Source: a virus. From it: a DNA stretch of 30,471 bases. Shown piece after piece: positions 14,008 through 20,351 of the stretch; positions within the stretch are counted from its first letter, which is position 1, and each line of letters starts with the position of its first letter. The notes below the pieces were generated by a model. It saw only the letters and a program-made list of their open reading frames with translations. It was not told where the DNA came from and ran no database searches. The position numbers were made by a program, and so were the translations under genes. The stretch lies in IMG/VR virus record IMGVR_UViG_3300005935_000085, positions 1 through 30,471 of that record; one strand, written 5' to 3'.

Positions 14008-14397
14008 TTAATCCTTATCGGGCTTGTCAAATTCAGCATGGTCCACCCTATTTTCTTTGCTCGACGTGCTGTGTGTGCAATCTGTACATATATCCTCGGT
14101 TCTGCCCGTCATTTTATCATGTAAAATACAGTCAACAACAGGGCATTCCATTTTTGGTGGACCATAGGGCTTTTCTTTGACTTTATAACCGTCAAGGGTT
14201 AAGCCGATTTCCCCGGATAGGTCATGTTTTATAAGCTCGCCCTGATCTGTTATAGTTACTATTTCATGCGTCCAGTTTTTGTGGCACGTTCCCACAAGTG
14301 TTACACCTTTGGAGCTATAACACAACTCCAGTTTCAGTGTTGGTTTATCTTTGTAGTCCAACACCAAATTGATTGTTCTACGTTCATCATAACCCAT
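14008..14397 (-). CDS. 129-aa hypothetical protein with Cys cluster
   Basis: The N-terminal half is beta-rich (INLVLDYKDKPTLKLELCY, VTLVGTC, IVTITDQGELI). A CPVVDCILHDK...ICTDCTH cluster (about 85-107) follows, which may bind zinc, and then a polar tail. AAGGAGATTGAT precedes the ATG. No family is recognised. Confidence 0.6.
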   Translation of the reverse strand: MGYDERRTINLVLDYKDKPTLKLELCYSSKGVTLVGTCHKNWTHEIVTITDQGELIKHDLSGEIGLTLDGYKVKEKPYGPPKMECPVVDCILHDKMTGRTEDICTDCTHSTSSKENRVDHAEFDKPDKD

Positions 14398-14407
14398 ATC
14401 AATCTCC

Positions 14408-14497
14408 TTAACAAGTAAAAACTACCAACATAATTATAGCTAACATTAAAGCCGTGATAAAGAAAACAAAAGGCCAAAATTCTGTGCTATCAATCAT
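14408..14497 (-). CDS. 29-aa single-pass membrane mini-protein
   Basis: MIDSTEFWP is followed by one hydrophobic helix (FVFFITALMLAIIMLVVFTC). GGAAGGATTG precedes the ATG, and the stop TAA runs into the next gene's AAGGAG. Function is unknown. Confidence 0.5.
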   Translation of the reverse strand: MIDSTEFWPFVFFITALMLAIIMLVVFTC

Positions 14498-14528
14498 AAT
14501 CAATCCTTCCAATTAAGTGAAATAGTCA

Positions 14529-14654
14529 TTAAACCATAAGACCGTCGTATGGCCACCAACCATGTAATATCAAATAAAATGTTACAACTAAATATCCTAT
14601 CCAAACCCACTTCCACAACTTTGGCATTTTTACTTCTTCACCATTGATATACAT
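14529..14654 (-). CDS. 41-aa single-pass membrane mini-protein
   Basis: MYINGEEVKMPKLWKW is followed by a hydrophobic helix (VWIGYLVVTFYLILHGWW). AGGAGATTGATT sets the start at 14654; a longer frame upstream would run through leader element B and has no site. No family is recognised. Confidence 0.55.
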   Translation of the reverse strand: MYINGEEVKMPKLWKWVWIGYLVVTFYLILHGWWPYDGLMV

Positions 14655-14675
14655 AATCAATCTCCTAAAATATGT

Positions 14676-14698
14676 TATTATTGCATGGCATCCTTGCC
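14676..14698 (-). repeat. leader element B
   Basis: In gene orientation this is GGCAAGGATGCC, then ATGCAATAATA, 22 bases before the 41-aa gene. The stem is GGCA/TGCC and the AGGA in the loop resembles a Shine-Dalgarno. Confidence 0.8.
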
Positions 14699-14704
14699 CG
14701 GTCC

Positions 14705-14806
14705 TCAGAAATTCCGCCATTCAGTATATTTATGCTTGATTTTACGTTCCGGTCTCATCATGCGTTTTACAATCTGTTTGGTAATTTGTCTCAATACCTG
14801 TTTCAT
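14705..14806 (-). CDS. 33-aa highly basic mini-protein
   Basis: The protein reads MKQVLRQITKQIVKRMMRPE and then RKIKHKYTEWRNF. It is an amphipathic, strongly basic helix, a plausible nucleic-acid or membrane binder. Its leader TTTAGGAGATTAGACC is identical to that of the 47-aa gene at 14823-14966. Confidence 0.5.
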   Translation of the reverse strand: MKQVLRQITKQIVKRMMRPERKIKHKYTEWRNF

Positions 14807-14822
14807 GGTCTAATCTCCTAAA

Positions 14823-14966
14823 CTATAAAGTCGGACGACTTAATCGACTAATTATATAGCCAACCCATCGTGAGTCCCGAACAGTAATTGCTTCTTTAAG
14901 AGTCTTAGCATAATGAACGGGAACACCCTTTTTACTCTGAATTACATAATGTCTATCACGTTTCAT
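14823..14966 (-). CDS. 47-aa basic mini-protein
   Basis: The protein reads MKRDRHYVIQSKKGVPVHYA, KTLKEAITVRDSRWVGYIIS. The alternating strand-helix-strand pattern suggests a compact fold. TTTAGGAGATTAGACC precedes the ATG, and leader element C is 20 bases upstream. No family is recognised. Confidence 0.55.
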   Translation of the reverse strand: MKRDRHYVIQSKKGVPVHYAKTLKEAITVRDSRWVGYIISRLSRPTL

Positions 14967-14985
14967 GGTCTAATCTCCTAAAAGA

Positions 14986-15009
14986 TATTATTGCTGGTCG
15001 TCCTTGACC
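14986..15009 (-). repeat. leader element C, with paired base changes in the stem
   Basis: In gene orientation this is GGTCAAGGACGACC, then AGCAATAATA. The stem is GGTC/GACC where the other copies have GGCA/TGCC, so both sides of the stem changed together. This favours a real RNA (or palindromic DNA) structure. It overlaps the last codons of the 44-aa gene. Confidence 0.78.
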
Positions 15010-15122
15010 GATTCCCGTCCAGAAAACATCACTTCGATTATGACATCGTAGTATATTGACATCGACACCAACTCACCCATAATCACACTAACAGCTTCTT
15101 TTATCAACAATTCAGTCATCAT
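14988..15122 (-). CDS. 44-aa acidic hypothetical protein
   Basis: The protein starts MMTELLIKEAVSVIMGELVS and continues with IYYDVIIEVMF. Its tail SVKDDQQ is encoded by leader element C. The ribosome binding site is poor (GATAAAGTAATT), so the start (15122 or 15119) is less secure than for its neighbours. Confidence 0.45.
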   Translation of the reverse strand: MMTELLIKEAVSVIMGELVSMSIYYDVIIEVMFSGRESVKDDQQ

Positions 15123-15168
15123 AATTACTTTATCGCCAATACTTTAACCCAACTTAACTTATTTATTT

Positions 15169-15191
15169 TATTATTGCGTGGCATCCTTGCC
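15169..15191 (-). repeat. leader element D
   Basis: In gene orientation this is CGGCAAGGATGCC, then ACGCAATAATA. With its upstream flank GGAACA it is almost identical to element A over about 31 nt. It lies 47 bases before the 44-aa gene. Confidence 0.8.
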
Positions 15192-15200
15192 GTGTTCCAG

Positions 15201-15293
15201 TTATGCCCCTGTGATTCTCATAAGATATTCACCTAAAATACAGAGCAGAGCAGCAAACCCCGCCCCCACTAACATCATTTTCAAATAAAACAT
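15201..15293 (-). CDS. 30-aa membrane mini-protein
   Basis: MFYLKMMLVGAGFAALLCIL is followed by GEYLMRITGA. It has one hydrophobic helix. TTTAGGAGATTAGATT precedes the ATG. Function is unknown. Confidence 0.5.
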   Translation of the reverse strand: MFYLKMMLVGAGFAALLCILGEYLMRITGA

Positions 15294-15336
15294 AATCTAA
15301 TCTCCTAAACTGTTAAAAACTGGGTGAAAACACTAT

Positions 15337-15390
15337 CTAACACAACACCAAATACGCCAAAATTGTTAGCAACCATATTTCACGGCTCAT
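15337..15390 (-). CDS. 17-aa possible micro-protein
   Basis: The frame reads MSREIWLLTILAYLVLC, with GGGGGATAAGAAA before the ATG. It would be the first gene of the small-gene array after the promoter at 15442-15470. It is so short that a leader peptide or chance frame is equally possible. Confidence 0.33.
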   Translation of the reverse strand: MSREIWLLTILAYLVLC

Positions 15391-15441
15391 TTTCTTATCC
15401 CCCAGTAAACCCATCTTAACTTGTCAAATGCTTCTAATTAA

Positions 15442-15470
15442 AGTATAAACTATTTTTAATCGAAATGCAA
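15442..15470 (-). promoter_or_regulatory. candidate sigma70-type promoter for the small-gene array
   Basis: The minus-strand -35 is TTGCAT (15465-15470), the spacer is 17 bases and the -10 is TATACT (15442-15447). The -10 is good and the -35 weak. It lies in an AT-rich tract at the edge of the non-coding region and points toward the small-gene array. Confidence 0.45.
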
Positions 15471-16173
15471 GTAAATAATTAAAAAAACAAAAGATTTTTT
15501 AAGCCCCGTTTATAGTACAATAAGAGCGGTTACAGACTATACAGATAGTATAAGTATTATAGGACGAAGATAATCCAGTGGCTTGAGTCTATACAGTAGT
15601 AGATAAGAGGGTATGATAGAGTAAATAGTGTTATCAGGCGATAGCAACAAGTAGTTGTGGTGAGTATCCCACCTCATCCAGCCACCCTGCCTCACGCATA
15701 CACATCTTGTACACTTGTACAAGTTAAAGGCCATGTTGGGTTATAGGGTACACACAGGGTACACACAAGGCCCATCCTGGAATAGGGCTGTCAAGGAACA
15801 ATCAATGGAAAAGAAGAGACCCCGGTGGTAGGCCGGATTATCGGACGATGGACAAGGGGGGGACACCCTCCCTGAAAAATATAATAGCCCCACACAAAAA
15901 TAGCACTTATGTCAGGAGAGTTTCTCGGAAATGTATTGTTTAGGATTGAATAACGAGGATTATGTAAAATTTACGGGGATTTAAGAAATGATTCATATCC
16001 TGAGTATCAGGTGATGGGGCATCACCATAAATACGTAGGATTGATTCTAAGCGATTTGGACCTATCTGTATAGGTTTGGGACGAGTTTGGCCTTTAGAAT
16101 TGAAGCTGGGTTCCTTGCTAAGCGAGATACAGGACTAAGTGATATATATTATGACCTCGGAATAAGGCTATAA
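15471..16173. other. non-coding region with palindromes and tandem repeat, candidate origin or regulatory region
   Basis: No frame with a credible ribosome binding site covers these 700 bp, and the composition is visibly less AT-rich than that of the neighbouring genes. It contains the palindrome CTTGTAC/GTACAAG (15706-15723) and a tandem 11-mer AGGGTACACAC (15745-15766). Further on are two abutting hairpins, CCTGA/TCAGG (15999-16011) and GGTGATG/CATCACC (16010-16026), and ACCTAT/ATAGGT (16060-16075). Iteron-like repeats plus palindromes fit a replication origin, but a non-coding RNA or packaging region would also fit. Confidence 0.5.
15745..15766. repeat. tandem 11-bp repeat
   Basis: AGGGTACACAC occurs twice without a gap, 22 bases after the palindrome at 15706-15723. 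Imperfect copies of the flanking sequence (AAGGCC..T...GG..TAGGG) lie on each side. Confidence 0.8.
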
Positions 16174-16323
16174 TTACAGCCTCCCCTCCCAATTTCGTGC
16201 TTCTTCCATACAAGCATCCATTTTACGTTTTCTGGATTTTTTAATTTTCCTATAAAGTCTAAATGCAACTATCTTTCTAACTAACCAACAATGCTTTTTA
16301 TGATATTTAGGCCAAGTTTTCAT
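16174..16323 (-). CDS. 49-aa very basic mini-protein
   Basis: The protein starts MKTWPKYHKKHCWLVRKIVA and continues LYRKIKKSRKRKMDACMEE. About a third of its residues are Lys or Arg. Its start lies one base after the peptidase stop. DNA or RNA binding is likely from charge alone. Confidence 0.5.
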   Translation of the reverse strand: MKTWPKYHKKHCWLVRKIVAFRLYRKIKKSRKRKMDACMEEARNWEGRL

Positions 16324-16324
16324 C

Positions 16325-16678
16325 TTACCATTTCTCCATAATTTTAGACATCAAATATTCCAGAAGATAAGCATAGGCTTCCTGTGAATCATCCGATAGA
16401 TATATACCTTTATATTTCAAAATCCAATGGACAACATGAAAAACCTCGTGGGCAAGAACAGCAACATCTTTCTTACGAAGCCAGATAATAGGTAGAGGTT
16501 GATCATCTGCTGCAAAATGCTCAACACGACCTTTTACATTATCAGAAACATCTGAGGATACCAACTTGAATTCCTCCCGGACCAAATCAATATATTGTTT
16601 TCTTGGTCCTCGGAACCACCACACATTAACTTTATAGAGGTCTTCCCAAATATGGTTGAATTTCTTCTTACGTTCCAT
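16325..16678 (-). CDS. small zincin-type metallopeptidase (HExxH)
   Basis: The 117-aa protein has VAVLAHEVFHVVHWIL (H77, E78, H81) and, 19 residues on, SQEAYAYLLEYLM with E100. This is the HEXXH...E arrangement of gluzincin-like metallopeptidases. The preceding LPIIWLRKKD forms the edge strand. It is near the minimum size for the fold. Such single-domain zincins are known in phages, but their substrates are not. AGGGAATTTAAG precedes the ATG. Confidence 0.68.
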   Translation of the reverse strand: MERKKKFNHIWEDLYKVNVWWFRGPRKQYIDLVREEFKLVSSDVSDNVKGRVEHFAADDQPLPIIWLRKKDVAVLAHEVFHVVHWILKYKGIYLSDDSQEAYAYLLEYLMSKIMEKW

Positions 16679-16688
16679 CTTAAATTCC

Positions 16689-16997
16689 CTATTTTATTAC
16701 TGGTACTATTTCATTTTCAAATCTTACATTTGGGTACTCACAGGCATAATACGTTTCTTCAACAATTGTACCATAACCGTGTTTTTTTCCTGTTATTCTA
16801 CTCATCAAAGCAGCAATATTTCTACTTTTACGAATAAAATGAACATCCAGAATTTGGGGAATAAATCCAATCGGATCAATATAATACCGCATAGCAATTT
16901 GAATAGTAACCTCTGGATCGCCAATATCAAATATCCACGAAACAACCCTCCCGTTCAGAATTATTGGAACTAAACTTTTAGTTTCTTTCTTAAACAT
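16689..16997 (-). CDS. 102-aa hypothetical protein
   Basis: This beta-rich protein runs LVPIILNGRVVSWIFDIGDP, TIQIAMRYYIDPIGFIPQIL, YGTIVEETYYACEY and ENEIVPVIK. I chose ATG 16997, which overlaps the upstream stop by 8 nt; the site is weak (TTGGAATTATTT). No family is recognised. Confidence 0.55.
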   Translation of the reverse strand: MFKKETKSLVPIILNGRVVSWIFDIGDPEVTIQIAMRYYIDPIGFIPQILDVHFIRKSRNIAALMSRITGKKHGYGTIVEETYYACEYPNVRFENEIVPVIK

Positions 16998-17223
16998 CAA
17001 ATAATTCCAATAATTCTTTGATACTCTCTTCTACTATAAGTGGCTTGCCTTCAAGATGTATAAAACTTTTCTTTTCGTTAATTGGAATAGGTTGTCCATT
17101 CCCATCTTTGAGAGTACCGGATCGCTCAACTAAACCTTCATTAAAAACAACATTTGACGGATTTACAATATAATAATGTTGAAGTTTTTCATCTGTACCT
17201 TTTCCTGTAACTTTAACCACCAT
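16990..17223 (-). CDS. 77-aa hypothetical protein
   Basis: The protein runs MVVKVTGKGTDEKLQHYYIV, GTLKDGNGQPIPINEKKSFIH and LIVEESIKELLELFDV. GGAGGGTGAG precedes ATG 17223, which shares one base with the upstream stop (TGATG). No family is recognised. Confidence 0.58.
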   Translation of the reverse strand: MVVKVTGKGTDEKLQHYYIVNPSNVVFNEGLVERSGTLKDGNGQPIPINEKKSFIHLEGKPLIVEESIKELLELFDV

Positions 17224-17411
17224 CACTCACCCTCCAATTCTGCTTCAATTATGTCTTTAATTTCCTCATGCTCTTGGCTGTAGCCGAGCTTGTCGTACAC
17301 AAATCCCAAAGCTGCTTTCCATGCCCACTCTGAACATTCTTCTCTTCTTCTCCAGTATTCTTCGCTGGCTATTCCACTTCTTGAATCCCACCATTTCTTA
17401 AATTCTTTCAT
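17223..17411 (-). CDS. 62-aa Trp-rich hypothetical protein
   Basis: The protein runs MKEFKKWWDSRSGIASEEYW, RRREECSEWAWKAALGFVYD. It is helical, acidic at the end and coupled to its upstream neighbour by ATGA. Phages often carry short proteins of the form FxxWWxxxxG......A..AWxAA, whose function is unknown. Confidence 0.6.
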   Translation of the reverse strand: MKEFKKWWDSRSGIASEEYWRRREECSEWAWKAALGFVYDKLGYSQEHEEIKDIIEAELEGE

Positions 17412-17731
17412 TCCACTAACCTCCTATGCTTATTGAAATATACCAATTGTTTCTTTACAAACAATGCAGTTTCAAGTGTTTTCTTATCTCTTGGTAATAC
17501 CGCATGCTTAGCCCAGCAGCAGGACTTAAATTTAATTTTGGGTTCTCGATCACAATAGCAAAGTTCATTCCTACCCATCCAGTGCCCCCCGATAAAAGTC
17601 CGAGGGCTGATGATACCCATACGTCTTATTAAATTTCTATGATTTCGTTTTGCAACTTCTCTGGGAGTCTGACTGCAAATCCTACCAACAGCTTTTTTAA
17701 GTTTTTGTTTTAATACAGTAGTTGATTTCAT
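17408..17731 (-). CDS. SEC-C motif zinc-binding protein
   Basis: The 107-aa protein has a basic N-terminal half and GRNELCYCDREPKIKFKSCC (53-72), the SEC-C motif CxC....CC that binds zinc at the end of SecA and in many small proteins. A helical tail follows. It begins directly after the polymerase stop. ATG 17734 is also in frame, but GGGG sits too close to it. The role is unknown; SEC-C proteins often bind nucleic acid or ribosomes. Confidence 0.7.
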   Translation of the reverse strand: MKSTTVLKQKLKKAVGRICSQTPREVAKRNHRNLIRRMGIISPRTFIGGHWMGRNELCYCDREPKIKFKSCCWAKHAVLPRDKKTLETALFVKKQLVYFNKHRRLVE

Positions 17732-17734
17732 CAT

Positions 17735-19642
17735 TTACCCCTTACAATCACTATAAATCTTTCCAACACCTATGTCAGTTTCTATAGGAATACCAATATT
17801 GACAGCGGTATTCATAGCTTCCATTACTAAAGGAATAGCTTCCTCAATATACTTATCTTTGATTTCTAATACTACCTCGTCATGGACGGTAAGAACAAGT
17901 TTCATATCCCATTCTGGATATTTCAAAATAAGATGTCGAATATTTATCATTCCAAGACGTAACATCTCAGCAGAATAAGATTGAATAAGGTGATTAAAAG
18001 CTTGCCGTAATGCCCTTTTACTGAAACCATCGAACCTTCTACGCCTACCAGCATGATTAGTAACATATCCATACAACTTAATCCGCTCTTCACAATCTTT
18101 AATCCCATCTTTAATACCGGGATATTGATCTAAGAATTTCTCAAGTAGTCTTTTGGCTTCCGGGACAGATGCCCCTATATTTCTTGATATTCCGTGTTCG
18201 GTACTGCCATAAACAACTGGGAAGTTAAATCCATTTTTACCTTTATGTCTCTCATTCTTAAACTTCTTTCTTGCAGCTTCATAAGCACCATTACCTTCAA
18301 TCATCTCCTCTTCTGTGAGTCCAAGATCAAATAATAAATTAGCTGTGATTAGGTGTAAATCCATGCCTTTATCAAAAGCTTTCAGAAGAGTAGGGTCTTG
18401 GGTTACAAATGCCAAGATGCGGAGTTCTTGTCCAGCATAATCAGCAACAATAAAAGATTTACCTTCTGGTGCAATAAAACACGATCTACACTCTACATCA
18501 AGTACAGCATTTAACTTCCTTAAGTTCTGGAGATTAGGGTCTGAAGAACTTAACCTTCCAGTAGCAGCTACAGTATCATTGAATGAACAACGGATGCGGC
18601 CATCAGGACTTAAACTACTTTTCATTTTCTCTGTGAATTTACCTTTTATATCTAATGCCATACGATACATAAGTAATTCTTTACAGAATGGATATTTTTT
18701 AGCTAATCCACCAACCACACCATTATCCAATTCAGTACCACCAAGTATTACCTTATCAAGTTTCCAATAAGAATCCCCCACTTCCAATTTATCACGTTTT
18801 AGTTGTTCCCCCCTTTTAGTAAGTTCAGTAAACTCAATACCAAACTTTTCCATAAGAAGAGGAATTACCTGTGTATTGCTATTGAAATTAACTAAGACTT
18901 TACGAGTATCCAAATCTTCCCAGAATGCTTTATCAATAAAAGCTTTCTTTCCAATCATCTCAAGCATTTTATCCTCAGACTTTAGCATAATAGGTTCTAC
19001 TAAATCTTCTATTTCCTGAAGTTTCTTTTGGTTTATAAGAATACCGTTTATTGCTAAGTCTCTTAAGGGAAACATAAATGGCATTTCAATCTTAAAAAAT
19101 AAATAAGTCAACTTTTCTCGTTTTAATATAGGATAAAACTTTTCCCACAATTGCCAAGTCCATTTTGCATCATCTGCCCCATAATCATAAAAAGAAATAG
19201 AATGTTTATCAATATTTTGAACCTCATCCCATTTTCTAATAGATTTGAGAGGAACATTAAGTTTAGTAACAGCCAAATCCTTTAGAGCTTTCGGTCCTCG
19301 TTCATCAATTAAATGTGCAGCTACTTGAGTACATGCAATGGTTTCTGTATGTTTAATTCCTAATTTGTATAAAACCTTAATATCAAAAGCAGCATTGTGC
19401 ATAATAAGTTTCTTTATTTTATTTCTAAATTGATAAGTCAAAAACTTTAACATTTTATCACGATCAGGCACACCGAGGTCAATATAGCAATCTCGCTGAC
19501 CATCACAAAAACTCATCCCTGTGCAATCAAGAACAGAGTAATCCAAAGATGTAGTTTCAGTATCAAAAGATACAACACTACAATCTCCATCAAAAAACCA
19601 ATCTTGAAGTTCAGATAAATTTATTATGAAAGTTCTATCCAT
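17735..19642 (-). CDS. polA: family A DNA polymerase with 3'-5' exonuclease
   Basis: The 635-aa protein has DEDDy exonuclease motifs FDTETTSLD (D27, E29), MHNAAFDIK (N83, D87) and FYDYGADDAK (Y154, D158). Polymerase motif A is VADYAGQELRILAF, motif B RHKGKNGFNFPVVYG and motif C LTVHDEVVLE (H587, D588, E589). There is no 5'-3' exonuclease domain, as usual for phage replicative polymerases. Motif B has one residue more between the catalytic Lys and the tyrosine than E. coli Pol I. Start 19642 is chosen because AAGGATGATGAC precedes it. The frame stays open to an ATG at 19717, but that stretch is a repeated leader element. Confidence 0.93.
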   Translation of the reverse strand: MDRTFIINLSELQDWFFDGDCSVVSFDTETTSLDYSVLDCTGMSFCDGQRDCYIDLGVPDRDKMLKFLTYQFRNKIKKLIMHNAAFDIKVLYKLGIKHTETIACTQVAAHLIDERGPKALKDLAVTKLNVPLKSIRKWDEVQNIDKHSISFYDYGADDAKWTWQLWEKFYPILKREKLTYLFFKIEMPFMFPLRDLAINGILINQKKLQEIEDLVEPIMLKSEDKMLEMIGKKAFIDKAFWEDLDTRKVLVNFNSNTQVIPLLMEKFGIEFTELTKRGEQLKRDKLEVGDSYWKLDKVILGGTELDNGVVGGLAKKYPFCKELLMYRMALDIKGKFTEKMKSSLSPDGRIRCSFNDTVAATGRLSSSDPNLQNLRKLNAVLDVECRSCFIAPEGKSFIVADYAGQELRILAFVTQDPTLLKAFDKGMDLHLITANLLFDLGLTEEEMIEGNGAYEAARKKFKNERHKGKNGFNFPVVYGSTEHGISRNIGASVPEAKRLLEKFLDQYPGIKDGIKDCEERIKLYGYVTNHAGRRRRFDGFSKRALRQAFNHLIQSYSAEMLRLGMINIRHLILKYPEWDMKLVLTVHDEVVLEIKDKYIEEAIPLVMEAMNTAVNIGIPIETDIGVGKIYSDCKG

Positions 19643-19650
19643 GTCATCAT

Positions 19651-19717
19651 CCTTAAAAAAGTAAGTCTTTCTGTATAAAACCATATAGGGGTCATTTTGC
19701 TCTAAATCACCCTGCAT
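19651..19717 (-). promoter_or_regulatory. 67-bp conserved leader element before polA
   Basis: This is the partner of 10564-10629, with 88% identity. It runs to the polA ribosome binding site and ends CTTACTTTTTTAAGG. The T-run is one base longer than in the HTH copy, which shifts the reading frame. That argues against a shared leader peptide fused to the genes and for a DNA or RNA signal. CTTA/TAAG can form a small hairpin touching the ribosome binding site. Confidence 0.75.
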
Positions 19718-20000
19718 TTGTTCTTGCAGCCTGTTTATGTACCCATCACTATTAGGCTAAAAAGCAGCATTGAAAATTCTTGACAAATAAATATTTTGAT
19801 TTTGGCCACCCCAATTATTAGCCCAGAAACGCAGTCAAGTAAAAAATCTTCATTCTCCTTGACAATAAAATAAAATAAAATGTGTCGAGAAGAAAAAAAA
19901 TGTACGTTTTTAGTCCAATAATGAGGGTAGATTTTTAACAAATGACCAAAACAGCGATCCCTATAGATGACCTTACTTTTTTAAGGGACAGAAATAGAAA
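19718..20000. other. divergent intergenic region between replication and head blocks
   Basis: The DNA is AT-rich, with polA read left and the first plus-strand gene read right. Two plus-strand TTGACA hexamers (19780-19785 and 19859-19864) have no matching -10. CTTACTTTTTTAAGG at 19972-19986 on the plus strand repeats the end of the polA and HTH leader elements in front of gene 20001, with CCCTATA twelve bases before it as in those elements. I see no gene here. Confidence 0.6.
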
Positions 20001-20351
20001 ATGAAAAATTTAATAAATCAGAAATTTGGGAAATTATATGTACTGAATTTCGTACCCCCAAATAAGCATGGTGCTGAGATGCGATTTTGCCTCTGCGATT
20101 GCGGACAAGAAACAATTGTTCGAGCATCTGATCTCTGCTTCGGACGTATTCAAAGCTGTGGTTGTTTGAGAGGTGCTCATAAAAAAACAAGAATGACAAG
20201 ACAACAAAAACCTCTTCGATCAGTATATGATGAAATTTTCGACGTTGATATGCCTTATGAAAAGAAAAAAGTATTACGAGAAACTTATAATGAATTCTTT
20301 GACACTCTTGATCCAGAACTTGCTTGTGGGTTAAGGATGTTATTATTTTAA
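20001..20351 (+). CDS. zinc-domain fragment related to the HNH-like endonuclease at 21509
   Basis: In this 116-aa protein, residues 7-55 (FGKLYVLNFVPP, RFCLCDCGQETIVRASDL, GRIQSCGCLRG) match the N-terminal zinc domain of the endonuclease at 21509-22012 ([33 protein letters not shown]). The catalytic part is replaced by an unrelated charged helical tail (YEKKKVLRETYNEFF). It may be a decayed paralogue, or a DNA-binding regulator kept without the nuclease. It is the first rightward gene. A purine-rich leader with AAGGGA lies 10-15 bases before the ATG. Confidence 0.65.
   Translation: MKNLINQKFGKLYVLNFVPPNKHGAEMRFCLCDCGQETIVRASDLCFGRIQSCGCLRGAHKKTRMTRQQKPLRSVYDEIFDVDMPYEKKKVLRETYNEFFDTLDPELACGLRMLLF

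Noticed and set aside
15422-15427. Minus-strand TTGACA near the small-gene array as a promoter
   Set aside because: No -10 follows at the right distance; the site at 15442-15470 is better placed.
15537-15734. A 65-codon minus-strand frame in the non-coding region
   Set aside because: It has no ribosome site before its ATG and no protein-like pattern, and it runs through the palindrome.
19643-19717. N-terminal extension of the polymerase to ATG 19717
   Set aside because: The extension is the repeated leader element, whose other copy is out of frame with its gene. ATG 19642 has the ribosome site.
19780-19864. Two TTGACA hexamers as plus-strand promoters
   Set aside because: Neither has a -10-like hexamer at 16-18 bases downstream (TGGCCA and GTGTCG instead).
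19735-19941. A 68-codon minus-strand frame upstream of polA
   Set aside because: It has no Shine-Dalgarno and low-complexity hydrophobic composition in an AT-rich control region; it is better explained by chance.
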